A DNA stretch of 64,000 nucleotides from Chrysoporthe austroafricana (GCA_001051155.2 JYIP02000007.1:2048342-2112341), one strand, 5' to 3'; counted from the first letter of the stretch, positions 34,668-46,657 are shown. A program made the numbers and translations. Notes: generated from the sequence alone by a model not told the origin.

Positions 34668-36059
34668 GACGTCGGCGGGGCGGCAGCGGAAGGCGCGGGG
34701 CAGGCTGGCCAGTGTTCATAGCGGGCGGGCGGGGGTGTCGGAGAGGTGGGAAGCCTGGCGGTGCGGAGCAGTGTTTTTCTTTTTCGTCCCTGACCACAGG
34801 TCGTGTTCTGGCGTTGGTGGGCGCAAGGGTACATCGTAACCATATGAATTCATGATCATCGTTTCGTCTCGGACAAATTTCAGCGCCCAATGCGATGCTC
34901 GAGGTTGAGAACACCGAGATATGACACGCTTACTATTTGCGTTGAAAATATATAGTAACTAAATGGAGCGCCACGAGAGGATATGAAGGCGACATCATGT
35001 GCAAGAAGCTCTTGTGGAAGCAAATGTGAAAACTCTCCCAGTTTTGGACCAAAATTATTCTCGGGCGAATTTGATTGCGGATTATATACCACAACTCGCT
35101 ATTCCGCGGTGGAAATGCACATTCGAACACCGGACCTCAGCCAACGCATAAAAGGGGGACATCACCAGCATCCGTGCCGCGCGCGGCTCCTAACCACAGC
35201 GGCATATAGCAGATCCCGAGTGTCCCCGGCAGGAGCTTCACAATTAGCAACCTATGTAGGGAGGGAGGGGCCCCCGGTCAGGCCCTAGGCGAACCTGAGT
35301 GTAGGGGCTTAGGGGCGAGCTTGAAAGAAATCAATGACGGTATAGGAGGTCCCCTAGGAGATGGGTGCTCGAACGTGGCTAGCCCAGCGGGGTCCGGGCG
35401 CGGAGCTTACGAAGACGGGGCGGCATAGGTGACGGGGAGATAATACATCACGATGGTGGTGGTGGTGAGCAGAGATAAGTAATAAACGATCCTGTGAACG
35501 TAACACCAGCGACGGCCGCGGGCTGACTGAGGTGCATGCAGCGATGGCCTGCGGTGAGGCTGACGTGAGGGTGCAGATATCACCTCAGGACAGGACTGTG
35601 GGTTATGCTTCTCTGGCTGACGAGCGAGGTATGGTGACGCCTCGGGCTCACTCATGAGCATGCGTGCCAAAGCTGACCATCACTGAGTTGCCGTCGGTTG
35701 TGCATCCATCACCTGCGGTGCATTCGGCCAGACAGCAGGGGATGTCTAGCAAGGCGAATCAGTGGAACAGCAAGGTGAAGAAATCCGGATGAAGTCCCTG
35801 GCTGGCTTTGCGTTTGTATATGCCCAATCACGATCTATTAAGCGCCACCGTATCTCCTCTCTCTCCCTCTTTTTCTTCCGTTTTCTTTTTCCTTCACTGA
35901 TTCCACAACACATGTCAGACGCTGTATGCCATGCTCGTAGTCTCATGCATAGAGAAAGTGCAGAGTGACGCTTTATCCCAAGGCCAACCTTCATGCCTGC
36001 CAGAATCGCTGGCTGATACTCAGCCCAAAAACTGATTGCTGTGTGTACGAACACAACGT
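34668..36059. other. 1.4-kb spacer
   Basis: Contains the 3' flanks of the ESCRT-III gene and SKI2, which converge. Short frames only. CACCACCATCGTGATG-like triplet repeats occur near 35450-35470. Nothing else recognised. Confidence 0.45.
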
Positions 36060-39000
36060 CTACACATAAAGACTCGCCACTGCCGTAATATCTCTCTTGA
36101 TCATCTCCTGCGCCGTCTGCATCTTCTGGTACAGTTGCGGATCGCCGATGAGCCTTGCCGCATTCTTCACCTCACGGCACGTCTCGTCCAGCCTCGAGAT
36201 CGTCCTGACGATCGTCCCCTCAAGAACGTCCGTCAGATCCGTGATGTTCTTGAAACTCATGCCCCGTGCCCATTCATACACGACCTCCATCAGGCCGAAT
36301 CGAGGCTTGCAGACGAAGTCGTTGCTCTCATCAGATGTCTGTATGACCTGGTGGAGCGTCTGCACGTTGTTGACCTTCTCTGAGATCTCGATGATCTTGT
36401 CGCGCGCCCGCTCGAGGTTGCTGCTTAGGTTGGGCGTGCTATCGGACTTTTCCTGGAAGACGAACGCGGAGAGCAAGGCAGCGATCTCGGCGGGTTCGTA
36501 GTCGGCGAGCACGTTGTCGAGGATCAGCTCGGTAAGCACCAACTCATCGCCCGAGTGGATCTCGCATGCGACTTTGCCCTTTAGCTGAATGCGGGAGGCG
36601 TCATCGATGAATTCCAGATCTTTCAAGACTTGGATGCGCTGTTCGTAATCGGGAAGGAGTTGGAGGTTCTGGTTGGAGAGAGCTTGCTTGAGTCCCTCGA
36701 TATGTTCTTTGATCAGCCACTGATCGTGACACATGGCAAACTGTAATTTTGTCAGCGCTTCGCTCCAGACGCTGAGGTGGGAACGGTTTGACTTACATGC
36801 TTGAGGAACTGAGGACACTTCAGGGCCTCAGAACCCAAGACCGTGCTTTCCGCCTGCAGCCGCTTCTCTTTGATTTCCTGCAGGGACATGCTCTTGATCT
36901 TGCTGAGATCCGCTTCATTGAAAGCAGGGCCGCCCCATGACTGGAACATTTTCGCAATGAGCTCTTTAGCCTTCTTACCATCTTCGCCTCCGTTGAATAT
37001 CTCGGGGATAATATTCTTGGTGAGGCAGCCAGTTAGCACCTCGACGTCCGAAAGAGGCACATGCATGACTTTTTGGTGGATGTGCTTCTTGTTCTTGGGA
37101 AGCTCCTTGAAATAACCACGAAGGGCTCCCATATAAGGCAGTAGGTCAGTAGAGTCGCGTGCCTCCCTATTGGGCTTAATTTCGAGAACCTGCACCGTGT
37201 GTCCAACGTTCGCAGTAACTTGCATACTAACTCCGTCTGCGAGCAATATCCCCGGTGTTCTGATTCCGTCCTTCTGGAAGACAATGAGAGTGCCTCGGGT
37301 GAACATTCTCCTCCCGATTGGAAGGCTTAGTATACCCTTGTACAGCTCGCCCGTCAACCGCTTGTAGTCCTGTGCGGCCTGGTGACACTCATCCATGTGG
37401 ACGTCACAGATGTCGCAAGGATCCCGCTTGACCCTCGCTAGATCCGCCTCGGAGAGTTTGACGGCTTTCTCATGCTCCGGCAATAACTGCTGAGTTGCGT
37501 GCTCAGAGAAACTACGCTTAATCATTTCTTCAATCTTGAGAGCCTCTACTCGGAGCAGGTTGAGAATCATGTTGTAGGTGAGGCGAAACTGTGATCGAAG
37601 TTTCTGCGGTTCACCGAGGATCATCTTCTGCAGGTCGGCGACTGGTGGTGCGTCGCCGCCGCCAGGCGGGACAATGATGACGGAGCCAACTGTATCAAGA
37701 CCCCGTCGCCCCGCTCGTCCAGCCATCTGTGTGTACTCGCCAGGGTATAGATCTCTGAATGAGTGGCCATCGTGCTTCCTGTAGCCAGAGAACACGACCG
37801 TCCTTGTTGGAAGGTTGAGACCCATGGCAAATGTCTCTGTGGCAAAGAGGACTTTGACGAGAGTCTGCGCAAAAAGAATCTCCACGAGTTCCTTGACGAT
37901 GGGAAGCAAGCCGCCATGGTGGACCGCTATACCGCGTGACAGGAGCTCTCTCATCCGAATGATCTGAGGGAGTACCCGATCTTCGGGCTTCAGTCGTGCG
38001 AGCGACTTCTCAACGATCATGTGAATGTGGCTCTTCTCCTGGGCCGTCGTAAAATCCTGGTTGGTCAGTGCGTCGGCATTCTCCTCGCATCGCTTCTTCG
38101 AAAAGACAAAGATGCATCCGGGAAGCAAATTCGACTTCTTTAGGAACTGCACCAGATGAACCCAGAGATTCTTGTCTTGCGCAGCCGAAGAGAACCCCGG
38201 ACGGCCGCCGCGACCCATATGGCCAGGGTTGTGGCTCGCTCGAGGTGGCCCTCCCCTGCCTCTCTGGCTGTTGCCTCCACGACCTCCACGCTGGTTCTGG
38301 CCGCCTCTCTGATTGTTTCCGCCACGAGCTCCCCTTTGATTGGTGCCTCCTCTGGTGTTGGTGATGGGTGCAGCAGCTGGGGCCTGGTCCCGACGTTGTG
38401 CAGCCGCGTTGGCTTCCTTCCAGCCTTTCTCGCTGAATTTCCTGTCCGAGTCCACAATCTTGTGGATGTTCTTGTTGGCCCAAAGATAGTGTTCCAGCGG
38501 TACCGGCCGTTTTGGAGTCGAGATGACGTAGATATCCTTCTTCTTTGTGCGGCCTACCCACGAAGCGAATTCGTGTGTGTTAGGCACCGTCGCAGAGAGA
38601 AGGATGAGTGAGACATGGTCAGGTAGCATAATGATGACCTCTTCCCAGACCACACCTCGCTCCATATCGTTGACGTAGTGCACTTCGTCGAAAATGACAA
38701 ACTCCACATCGCGTATAAGGTCAGCACCTCTGTAAAGCATGCTCCGCAGAATTTCTGTGGTCATGATCAGGCAGCTAGCCTCAGGGTTGATCTGTACATC
38801 TCCTGTCAGAATACCGACCTCGTCGAATGTCTGCCGGAAGTCTCGGAATTTCTGGTTGCTGAGCGCCTTGATGGGCGATGTATAGATAGCTTTCGTCATG
38901 TGTCTCGCTGCCAGGGCGATCGCATATTCAGCCACGACCGTCTTGCCTGCAGAAGTGTGTGCCGCAACAAAGACAGAGTCACCGTTCTCAATGTGGTAGA

Positions 39001-40054
39001 TAGCCTCCTTCTGGAATGTGTCGAGCTCGAAGGGCCACTCCCTCGCCATGTCGGGCACCAGCTCACGGAAGTTCGGTATCTCCCGCTTGATGTCCACCAT
39101 GTGTGCCCACTCCCGCCCAGCTCTTCGCGCGCTTGACGCGGCAAGTTGGCCACGAGGCTCCAGCGCGGGGAACTCGACCGGCAGCAGGGCATCTATATCT
39201 TCTCGATCCTTATCTTCGGCGTCAGACTCGTTCTCTGGTGTGCTGTTCTGGTCATTGGCGGCAGCGTCTCCGTTGGCATCCTCGCCGTTCGGTAATTGAT
39301 CCGGCTCCTGATCGAGCTCTTTCTCAACTTCTTTAGCCGCCGTCTCCTCGACCCCAGTCTTCTTTCTGGAGAAGTCAATGCCCCGCGTCATTCCAGGTGC
39401 AACCTCCAGCAAGCTATCCTTCTCACCGAGTGTGATAACCCTCTCCAGCTTGTTTGTGGGGCCAGACTCGCGGTCAAGATAGCCATCTCTTCGTAGTGCT
39501 TGGTCCTCAAGCGCAGCTGTAGCTTCTATTCCGTCCAGACCGCCAGGCGCAAATGGAAAGAAACCAGCTGCGCCGCGCACGAAGTCTGCTCTCGAACCAG
39601 GTTTTCGTAGGAGGGATGTTGAGTTCTTCGCGGTAGCACTGTTGGCTGTGACGGTGACGTTCTTATAGCCCACAACTCGGCCCTCAAGGCCTTGTCGTAG
39701 AAAGCGAGTGACGGTACGGGTCTGGGTGGGTGCGATCTGGAAGAGGTCGGCGTAATCGGTCTCGATGTCCCATCGTCTATAATTATGGCATGTCAGTACC
39801 CATTCCAGGCGGTTGTGGCACAGCTGGCGAAAGAGGATAACGACTTACTGCTGTAGTCTGTTCAACCACTCTGTAGAGAAGGTCCGTGATGGTGAGAGGT
39901 ATTTCTCCTCAAGATGTGCTTTAAGTTCCTCGGGATCTTGTATTCGTCGACGGTCTGGAGCTGTTCTCGAGAGAATGTCGTCGATGGGGTCGTCATGAGT
40001 AGACTCCTCAACGAGCTGAAGCCGTTCAAGGGCTTCTGCTATGGAATCCGTCAT
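36060..40054 (-). CDS. ski2: Ski2, DExH-box RNA helicase of the Ski complex
   Basis: Three exons (39849-40054, 36797-39776, 36060-36740) with introns of 72 and 56 bp encode 1288 residues, as expected for Ski2. The joins rebuild LQQRWDIETDYADLFQ and FLKHFAMCHDQW. Motifs in order: AHTSAGKT (Walker A, about residue 340), FDEVHYVND (DEVH, about 430), LLSATVPN, then between the two RecA domains an RGG-rich insert (NQRGARGG.., about residues 545-600), FVFSKKRCEE, FAMGLNLPTRTVVFSG, and QMAGRAGRRGLDTVG (motif VI). The C-terminal exon carries the arch-associated and DSHCT helicase C-terminal domain (HSGDELVLTELILDNVL.., GLMEVVYEWARGMSF). Ski2 with Ski3 and Ski8 feeds mRNA into the cytoplasmic exosome for 3'-5' decay. 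No missing catalytic residue was seen. Confidence 0.96.
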
Positions 40055-40386
40055 ACTGCTGAGTTTCTGAGAGATATCATCTCACAAATAACGGGCCCAC
40101 CAAGAGCATCGGTGCGTTGTAGGAGGCTTGTGGTGTTGTGTAGGGAAAGCGAGATGCATGGTGGGATGTTGTACCCAGGATGTGAGCGGGATGCAAGCCG
40201 GCCCCACCAAAAATCTGGGGTCAAGCTCTCATTGACGCCATCATAGAACTGCTCCCCCTGCAACCCCCGAACAGCTCCAGTACAAGCACGAGAGCCATCA
40301 CACCATAGAGTATGATGCCGGTGGTCAAAGAGCTCTTGAGGCGTCATAAAATCATAATTGAGGACATCATTTAATGATTCCTAAAT
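40055..40386. other. Short spacer between SKI2 and CSM3
   Basis: The two genes run in the same direction, so this 332-bp stretch holds the CSM3 3' UTR and SKI2 promoter. No separate gene seen. Confidence 0.55.
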
Positions 40387-41619
40387 CTACCACAATCCGT
40401 CCATCTCCGCCATTGCTTCTTCCTCATTACTAAGATCCGAAGCCATCGCTTTCGAGGCTGATGATGCATTGACCCCAGCGGGGTTGGAAGGCGCAGGCTG
40501 AGCTTTTGCTTCTGCCATCAGCGCATCCAGGTCATCCATTTCGTCGCCGGCACTCTCCTCCGTCATCCCAGACTCTTCGGTAATTTTTGCCGCTGCTGTT
40601 GACGGCTTCTGTCGGGAGCCTTGCTCGGCTTCAGCCTGCGCAATGAGAGCATCCAGGTCATCGTCATCATCATCCTCAGGCTGAGCTGGTGCAGGCTTCG
40701 GCTTGCCGTCGCCGAATATGCTCCTCACCAGCCCACCACTCGGTCTCGTGGACGGTGTCGGTCCACTCGCCTCAGTCTCTGCTATCAGCGCGTCTAGCTC
40801 ATCATCATCCGGCTCTCCGGTGTCTGTAGCTGCACCGTTCCTCCTGCGACCGAGAGGAGTTGCGTTGTAGATATCGTCACCGTCGCCAAACAAATCTTCC
40901 ACATCTGGCGTCTTCGCACGACCACTCGCGGCCTTCTCGAAGATTGGCGCAATTCGATCGGCTTGCTGTGGCGCAGAGTCTCCACCCTGCTGCTCCGTTC
41001 TGGCGGCGTCGTCCACGTCTCCGCCTTCGTCAACAACGTTCGTCTTGGGCCTGCCCTCATTGATCCAATCACCGCGACTTTTTCGCAACTTCTCGTTGTG
41101 CCCTGCCTTCTCCACCATAGCAAGTGCATCGAGGAACTTGCCGCGGGGGAAGAGGTCGTCAAGCCATTCCTGGTAGAAGGAGAGGAGGCGCGATGCGTCA
41201 CCCCACTAGAGATGGTTTGGTGAGCTCCTGCTATTGAAGAAGCACCATGTTCCCTGATCTTACCTCGTGGCCTTTACCCTTCAGTTTCAGATCCCTCGCC
41301 CGCCTCCGGAGCGCGGGTATGCCTTTCTGTGAAAGCAACCTGGTCGACGTCAGCGTAGAAGTACCACTGGGTAAAGAGGTAAAGCGGATTGGGAGGACTC
41401 CTACCTCTCTGAATCGAGCTTGACTTGTGGCGCTCTGGCCTTCTTCGCTACTGAGACCTCCTCGTCGAGACCTAGTCCATCGCCAGGCTCTTTGCGCTTG
41501 TTAGGCTCGGATCTGTCTCCCTTGGGCGAGGCGAAGACGTCATCCTCTAGGTCTTCTGCCAGGAGGTAATTGTCAAGATCGTCCAGATCTGGTGGTCTAG
41601 AGCCCGCCTTTGTAGCCAT
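40387..41619 (-). CDS. csm3: Csm3/Swi3 (Tipin orthologue), replication fork protection protein
   Basis: Three exons (41405-41619, 41264-41339, 40387-41205) with introns of 65 and 58 bp encode 369 residues. The small central exon gives LLSQKGIPALRRRARDLKLKGKGHE and the next begins WGDASRLLSFYQEWLDDLFPRGKFLDALAMVEKAGH, the Swi3 domain hallmark (residues about 72-135). The protein pairs with Tof1/Swi1 and travels with the fork to support the S-phase checkpoint. The C-terminal half is acidic and disordered and carries three copies of a DxLDAL(I/M)A motif (ELDALIAETE, DLDALIAQAE, DLDALMAEAK), plus a DVEDLFGDGDD segment. It shares a 310-bp divergent promoter with NUXM. Confidence 0.92.
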
Positions 41620-41929
41620 ATTGTGACTGAGTTAGAACCAATACCAGATTCGCAAAGTGCGAGCGAGAGCGTTTCGTGGGATCTGTAGTGATCTCTTGCG
41701 AGACGCGTCTCAGTTCCGGGTAACGCGTAGGGAAGTTAATGGGCTGGTCTGTGCATTCGGAGACCCCTGTCCGCCGCTCGGCTGCTCCCGAACCATTTCT
41801 TGTGGCCTGAGGCAACATCTGCAGCGGGCGAGCTTGACGTCCACTCGCAGCCCATCAATTGGCAAGCACTCGAACGCATCAGCTCGCAGTCCTCACGCTC
41901 GCTGGCAGCAAGATTGCCCCGTCACAACC
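41620..41929. promoter_or_regulatory. Divergent promoter of CSM3 and NUXM
   Basis: The 310 bp between two divergent starts must hold both promoters. No TATA box is obvious; several GAGACGCGT/ACGCGTA words near 41699-41729 resemble MluI cell-cycle-box cores (ACGCGT-type), seen by eye only. Confidence 0.4.
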
Positions 41930-42799
41930 ATGTCGAACCAGCCATCCCAGACCTACATACCAAGTAGGCAAATCAAGACCGACTTTCCTGTGAGTCCCAC
42001 CTGCCAATTGACCCCGCGAGCGTCCGTGTCACTGACCCGCGATCACAGCTCATAGACAATGACCCGTACGGGACCCCCTCCTAGCCCGGCGAACGCATCG
42101 AAGGAGACAGGGCGATCTAACTGGTGCTCTGCAGACATTTTAAGCGAGTCATTGGATATGCCCGCCCCTCAGACTACGCCTTCGGCGCCACCGCGGCGGC
42201 AGCAGGGCCTGGCCTGTTGTGGACGATGGAGCGTTTCGCGCCCTCGTACGTCGGCAGGGGAGGCTTCGCCCCTGTCATGAGGCTAGCCGGTGCCCTCGGT
42301 ATCTGCGGTGGTTTCCTGGCCTTCTACAACCGATCAATCCGTACGTAAACCCGACCCAGATCGAAGTAGGAGGAGGAGGACAGAGGACGGAGGACGGAGG
42401 ATGCCAAGGCAGGCAGAGGACCCTCATATCACGGGAAATTCACCACAGGCAATGCGGAATCATGACAGATGGCTGACGAATTACGGCTGCTCTACAGTGC
42501 GATTCTACGGCTTCACCGAGAATGCCCGTGAGGTCGAGATGGACATGCGCGAGATGGTCGATAAGGTCAAGCGCGGCGAGCCCCTCTACGGCGTGAGCAA
42601 GCTCTCCACACACATGCAAGGCGTCGCCGCGCGGCAGTCGCGCTTCTCCTCCCTCTTCTCCGACGTCGTCCCCTGGTTCAACTTCGTCAACCACAACCAA
42701 CACGGTGTCGACACCGCGAAGTACTATCGGCAGGCCGAGAAGGAGCTCGAGGCGGAGAGGCAGCTCAAGGGACAGGACGAGGTTGCAAAGCTTGGTTGA
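41930..42799 (+). CDS. NUXM: Complex I 20.9 kDa subunit (NUXM)
   Basis: Four exons (41930-41989, 42049-42065, 42135-42340, 42498-42799) with introns of 59, 69 and 157 bp encode 194 residues. Exon 2 is only 17 nt and codes for LIDNDP with the split proline. The joins rebuild FPLIDNDPHFKRVIGYARPSDY and NRSILRFYGFTENAREVEMDM, both hallmarks of the fungal accessory subunit of mitochondrial NADH:ubiquinone oxidoreductase. A central hydrophobic pair (ATAAAAGPGLLWTME.. and LAGALGICGGFLAFY) fits membrane insertion, and the C-terminus WFNFVNHNQHGVDTAKYY is typical. The subunit sits in the membrane arm and has no catalytic role of its own. Confidence 0.94.
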
Positions 42800-43929
42800 A
42801 GAGCCTGCAGAGGCTAAGACATCCCGATGGCTTGGAACTTCAAGGGGTAGGCGAAAATGACGGCTTGGCAGGGGCTGCGCAAACGCTGCTACCAGGCTCG
42901 AGCAAAGTCCAAGAGCAGAAACCCATGGCAAACGCTCTGAATTTAGACAGCTCGTCGCGTACGCGTTGGTCCTTCTAGAAGATGTACTCGTACACGGCAA
43001 AATCGAAAGTAGATTCATGCAATCTCGACAAGCATCGCCACGTGTGTGCCCGGCCCTTTCGGGTCAACTTCTTCTCACACTTCTGCAGACAGGCTCGGCT
43101 CCGACTGACCTGGTCACTCTCAAAACACAACGTGCACGGAGAACCATACGAGTCGACTGTACCCCTGCTCGGACACTGACTCTAGCGCTTTATTCAGTTG
43201 TATGCAACGGGTAACACTAGGTGGGAATCAGGCTATGCCCCACGAGGGAAATTCCGTGATCCTACGGTGGGTATATGGAGGTATGGATATCGGATGGACT
43301 CAGCTGCTTAGGGGAACATGGGTGCTACCTGGCTAGTATCCTTCTCCCGTTGTCTTTTTCTTCTCTGCTTGGCGTTAGGGGGGGGGTTGTAGTGATCCGC
43401 CCACCTCTGAAGAGAACTCATACACAACCTCCAGAGAATTCCGTTTTTTTCGAGAAAAAAAAAGTGTGCTAGAGACCACATTTCTATCCGCTCATTGGTG
43501 CGCATTTAATTATCTTACGGACCTGGGCAAGTGTCGCCCTGAGCGCGCCACTTTCGCCTCTGCCTTCAGGGCTCATGAGACCGCCGAAGTGGCATGATTA
43601 TCACACCTCGCGGGAAGTCCCCGCAACTCCGGACCGTCACTCCTCAGGAGACGCCTACCGCCCACGGGGTCTCCACGGGGAAAGGGTCTCGTGCCTTTTT
43701 CGATGGGCCGCGGCTTTCCGAGAAAGGGGTCGCCCTCGAGGTGCATGTATATATCAAGCCCTCTCCTCTGGTGTCGCGTGCCTAGTCTGCCACCCCTCCG
43801 TCACCACCTCTAGCGATACAAGCATCCGCAAGAATCTAATTAGCTGTTCACATCTTAGCCTGTAAAGCAAAAAGGGTCTACTAGTCCCCAGTACATCTGT
43901 ACCTTGACACTCCCAACAGCAACATCAAG
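42800..43929. other. 1.1-kb spacer
   Basis: Contains the NUXM 3' UTR and the promoter side of the NmrA-like gene. No convincing coding frame; a G8 run at about 43379-43387 and an A9 run at about 43456-43464 are the only simple-sequence features. Confidence 0.5.
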
Positions 43930-44907
43930 ATGCCCACCTATGTCCTCACCGGCGTGGATGGCCACCTAGCCTCCGTCGCCGCCTCCTATGCCCTCGCCCT
44001 CGCCCAGCCCACCGACACCCTCATCTTCACCTCGCCGAAGCCAGGCTTCATCCCCCGACCCCTCCTCGCCTCCTGGACCGCCCGCGGCGCCCGCGTGCTC
44101 ATGGTGGACTACAACGACCCCGCGAACCTAACCCGCGCCTTCCGCGGCGCCGACGTGGTGGCCTTCGTCTCCTCGCCCAATTACCTCGCGGGCGCGGCCC
44201 GCCGGGCGCAGCACCGGAACGTGATCGACGCCGCCAAGAGGGCGGGCGTGGGCCGGCTGGTATACACGAGCCTGGTGGGCGCCGAGATGGGTGAGGAGGC
44301 CGCACCGCCGCTGGCGAGGGACCACGCGTACACCGAGCGGCTCATCCGCGAGAGCGGCATGGCGTGGAATGTGCAGCGGAACGGTCTGTTTCTGGACACC
44401 ATTGCTGAAGTGTTTGCGCCCGAGTGGGCAGGGAGCCATGGAGAATGTAAGGCTGCCTTCGTGGCCAGGGAGGATTGTGGCCGGGTGTTGGGGGCGCTGT
44501 TGATGGGAAAGGGGGAGACGAACAAAGTATACACAGTTACGGGCCCGAAGGCGGTGTCGAATAAGGAGATACTACGGTGGGTGGCCGAGCAGGCTGGCGG
44601 TGAGAGCTGTCCGGTCAGTCCCATATCGGAGGGCAAGCCGGAGGCAGTTCACAGGGAGAGGAGGCTGTCTGCTGGGGCGAGTATGCACGGAGACTTCTTT
44701 GGGCGGTACTCCAACACAGATTTGGAAGACCTAGTGTCGTACGGCAGGTTCATCTCGCGTGGGCACTTGCTGCAGGGCACAGACACGGTTGCGAGGTTGA
44801 CGGGGCGGAACCCGCTCTCGTTCGAGGACTCGTTGGACCCTACGGCTCTGTTCTCTGTGGAGGGGAGTATGGACAATAGTTTTGCTCGAGAGGTCACTTG
44901 CGGATGA
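43930..44907 (+). CDS. NmrA-like NAD(P)-binding family protein
   Basis: A single exon encodes 325 residues. The start MPTYVLTGVDGHLASVAASYALA is a Rossmann beta-alpha-beta unit with a variant Gly-rich loop (GVDGHLAS in place of GATGxxG). ADVVAFVSSP, NVIDAAKRAGVGRLVYTSLVG and WNVQRNGLFLDTI match the NmrA/SDR-atypical subfamily of NAD(P)H:quinone-reductase-like or redox-sensing proteins. The C-terminal part carries YTVTGPKAVSNKEI, typical of the family. The upstream leader AACAGCAACATCAAG precedes the ATG closely. Whether it is an enzyme or a nucleotide sensor cannot be told; the catalytic Tyr-Lys of classical SDRs is not evident. Confidence 0.85.
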   Translation: MPTYVLTGVDGHLASVAASYALALAQPTDTLIFTSPKPGFIPRPLLASWTARGARVLMVDYNDPANLTRAFRGADVVAFVSSPNYLAGAARRAQHRNVIDAAKRAGVGRLVYTSLVGAEMGEEAAPPLARDHAYTERLIRESGMAWNVQRNGLFLDTIAEVFAPEWAGSHGECKAAFVAREDCGRVLGALLMGKGETNKVYTVTGPKAVSNKEILRWVAEQAGGESCPVSPISEGKPEAVHRERRLSAGASMHGDFFGRYSNTDLEDLVSYGRFISRGHLLQGTDTVARLTGRNPLSFEDSLDPTALFSVEGSMDNSFAREVTCG

Positions 44908-45544
44908 TGAGGTATGGTGGCACTTGGTCAAAGAGTTGCCCATGAATGTGACGGGGACTGCTTAGAAGCGGGATGACTTTACGTAGAAACGAAATATTAA
45001 GTTGAAAACTATATCAGTGTAGGTGTACCTTTGAAATTCCATCACAACAGATTATTGAGGGCGTTTCTACTAAGAAACAGCGCCAAAATCCTATGAGACC
45101 AAAGCTAACGGCTCTCACTGGCGAAGCATTCTAGTGACTTGAAATCTTTACAATAGTCACCGGCCGTGCTGAGGTCTCTGGTCTCATATCATCACCGTGA
45201 GAGAGCTTGTCTCGTCTGCGTGTCACCATCTTCCTACGTCTCAACGGAAACACGGCTTGAGCAATAGCTTTGCTCGGGCGCGTCTTTCTAAATTAATGAC
45301 AATGCATCGTACGGGGACAAAATTTAGGTACTCATTGGTCAATTTAGGAAGCTGCCGCCGAGGACGAGCAACGAAATGCATGGGTAGTTCCCTACAAGAT
45401 TGACTCACTCACAAGTTAGCACATCCGATAGTACCTAAGCATATTGTATTTTCTAGGCCCCATTAATCCACCTGCTCTCCATCGAAGAAGGCGCCCTGTG
45501 GAACGTCCCCAGAGTCCCGGCTCAGCTCAAAATCGTACCCAATC
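44908..45544. other. Spacer
   Basis: The 637 bp between the convergent NmrA-like and small Cys-rich genes show no product. Confidence 0.5.
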
Positions 45545-45859
45545 CTAGCCAAAGGCGGAGAAGAGGATGACGCTCGAGACCATAGCAATACCAAGCCACT
45601 TCCACGTCACGTCTCCCGGAGCTTCGTTGCACGGGATGTAGTCCCCGCTAACGCAAGCCTCAGCCCACTTGCCATCATGGCATATATTCTTGTAACCGAG
45701 CCAGCAGGTCGACACGTTGCCCGCGCAGACATTTCCCAGTGTACCGTCAGCGTTGATTTGTGTGTAGGTGTGGAGAGTCGCCGCATTGATGTTGTTGACA
45801 CAGCCAGCAGCGTCGGTTGCGGCGGCGAAGAGAAGGATGGCGGGAGTCATGTTCACCAT
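45545..45859 (-). CDS. Small Cys-rich secreted or membrane-anchored protein
   Basis: A single frame of 104 residues starts MVNMTPAILLFAAATDAAG, a plausible signal peptide, then has six cysteines (positions 20, 45, 52, 60, 69 and 77) in a compact segment with two NxS/T sites, and ends in a hydrophobic tail (WLGIAMVSSVILFSAF, about residues 88-103). This layout fits a GPI-anchored or tail-anchored small surface protein; even cysteine number suggests three disulphides. The second Met at position 4 is an alternative start. No family is recognised. The neighbour on the same strand is a GPCR, but no link is implied by the sequence. Confidence 0.58.
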   Translation of the reverse strand: MVNMTPAILLFAAATDAAGCVNNINAATLHTYTQINADGTLGNVCAGNVSTCWLGYKNICHDGKWAEACVSGDYIPCNEAPGDVTWKWLGIAMVSSVILFSAFG

Positions 45860-46657
45860 GACCGGTCGTTTGCAAGGAGAACCCTTTCAAAATTGATGCC
45901 CTTTCAGGTTTTCGGTCTCCTGTTCAGAGGACTTGATACCGGCACAAATATGAGGCTTGTCGCAAGTCTTGATAATTTGAGAACGAGTGGAAACCTCGCA
46001 AATGTCTGATGGATGCCACAAGAATGATTGCTTTCACTAAACTAAATAAGTTCCTTTTTGTAAGAGCTGCGTTTATGAAGTCCCTTATCAAAGCAGTATT
46101 GTGATGCGAAGATGCCACATATGAAGTCACCTCTAAAGCCTGTCTCATCGTTTTGATCATATCAGAGGTAAGAGGCCAACTTGTGAGATACCTAGGTAGG
46201 TAGATCAGCATCATCACTCATGACAGACATCTTGAGGCGTCAAGTATGCTGAACAGAATTGATACCTCGTGCCCAATCGTAGCAGATGTCCCTTACACCC
46301 GAAAGGCACTGAACGCTTTATGCAAGTGACATCTAGCTAAGGCCGGCGCTTGCCGCGTGTACAATCAGAATAGCTACCTTAAGTTGGTAACTCGCATCTA
46401 CTTTTACGCAGAGCAGAACTGATACTGCGAAGTAGGATCCAGTCCCAAGGTCCGATCAACAATATGGTGTCACGAATGGACTAGACTCCAAAATAATCAA
46501 TTGCAGGATGGACATGTTGAGATTTCCAAGATAATTTGTACAAGATGAACGAGAGTCATATGCCCGCGGATGAAGCATGAACGGACGGGCGTAGATTGCA
46601 GGTAATCTGACGCAAAGACAAATGCTCATCGTATGATATGGATGAAAACAAGACAGA
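45860..46657. other. Spacer
   Basis: The 798 bp are AT-rich and hold the GPCR 3' flank and the small Cys-rich gene's upstream region. Nothing recognised. Confidence 0.45.

Noticed and set aside
34405..34914. Minus-strand frame opposite the ESCRT-III gene
   Set aside because: Arg/Pro-rich shadow of the last exon of the plus-strand gene.
38210..38400. RGG-rich stretch of SKI2 as a novel insertion
   Set aside because: An RGG-type insert between the two RecA domains is known in yeast Ski2, so it is expected.
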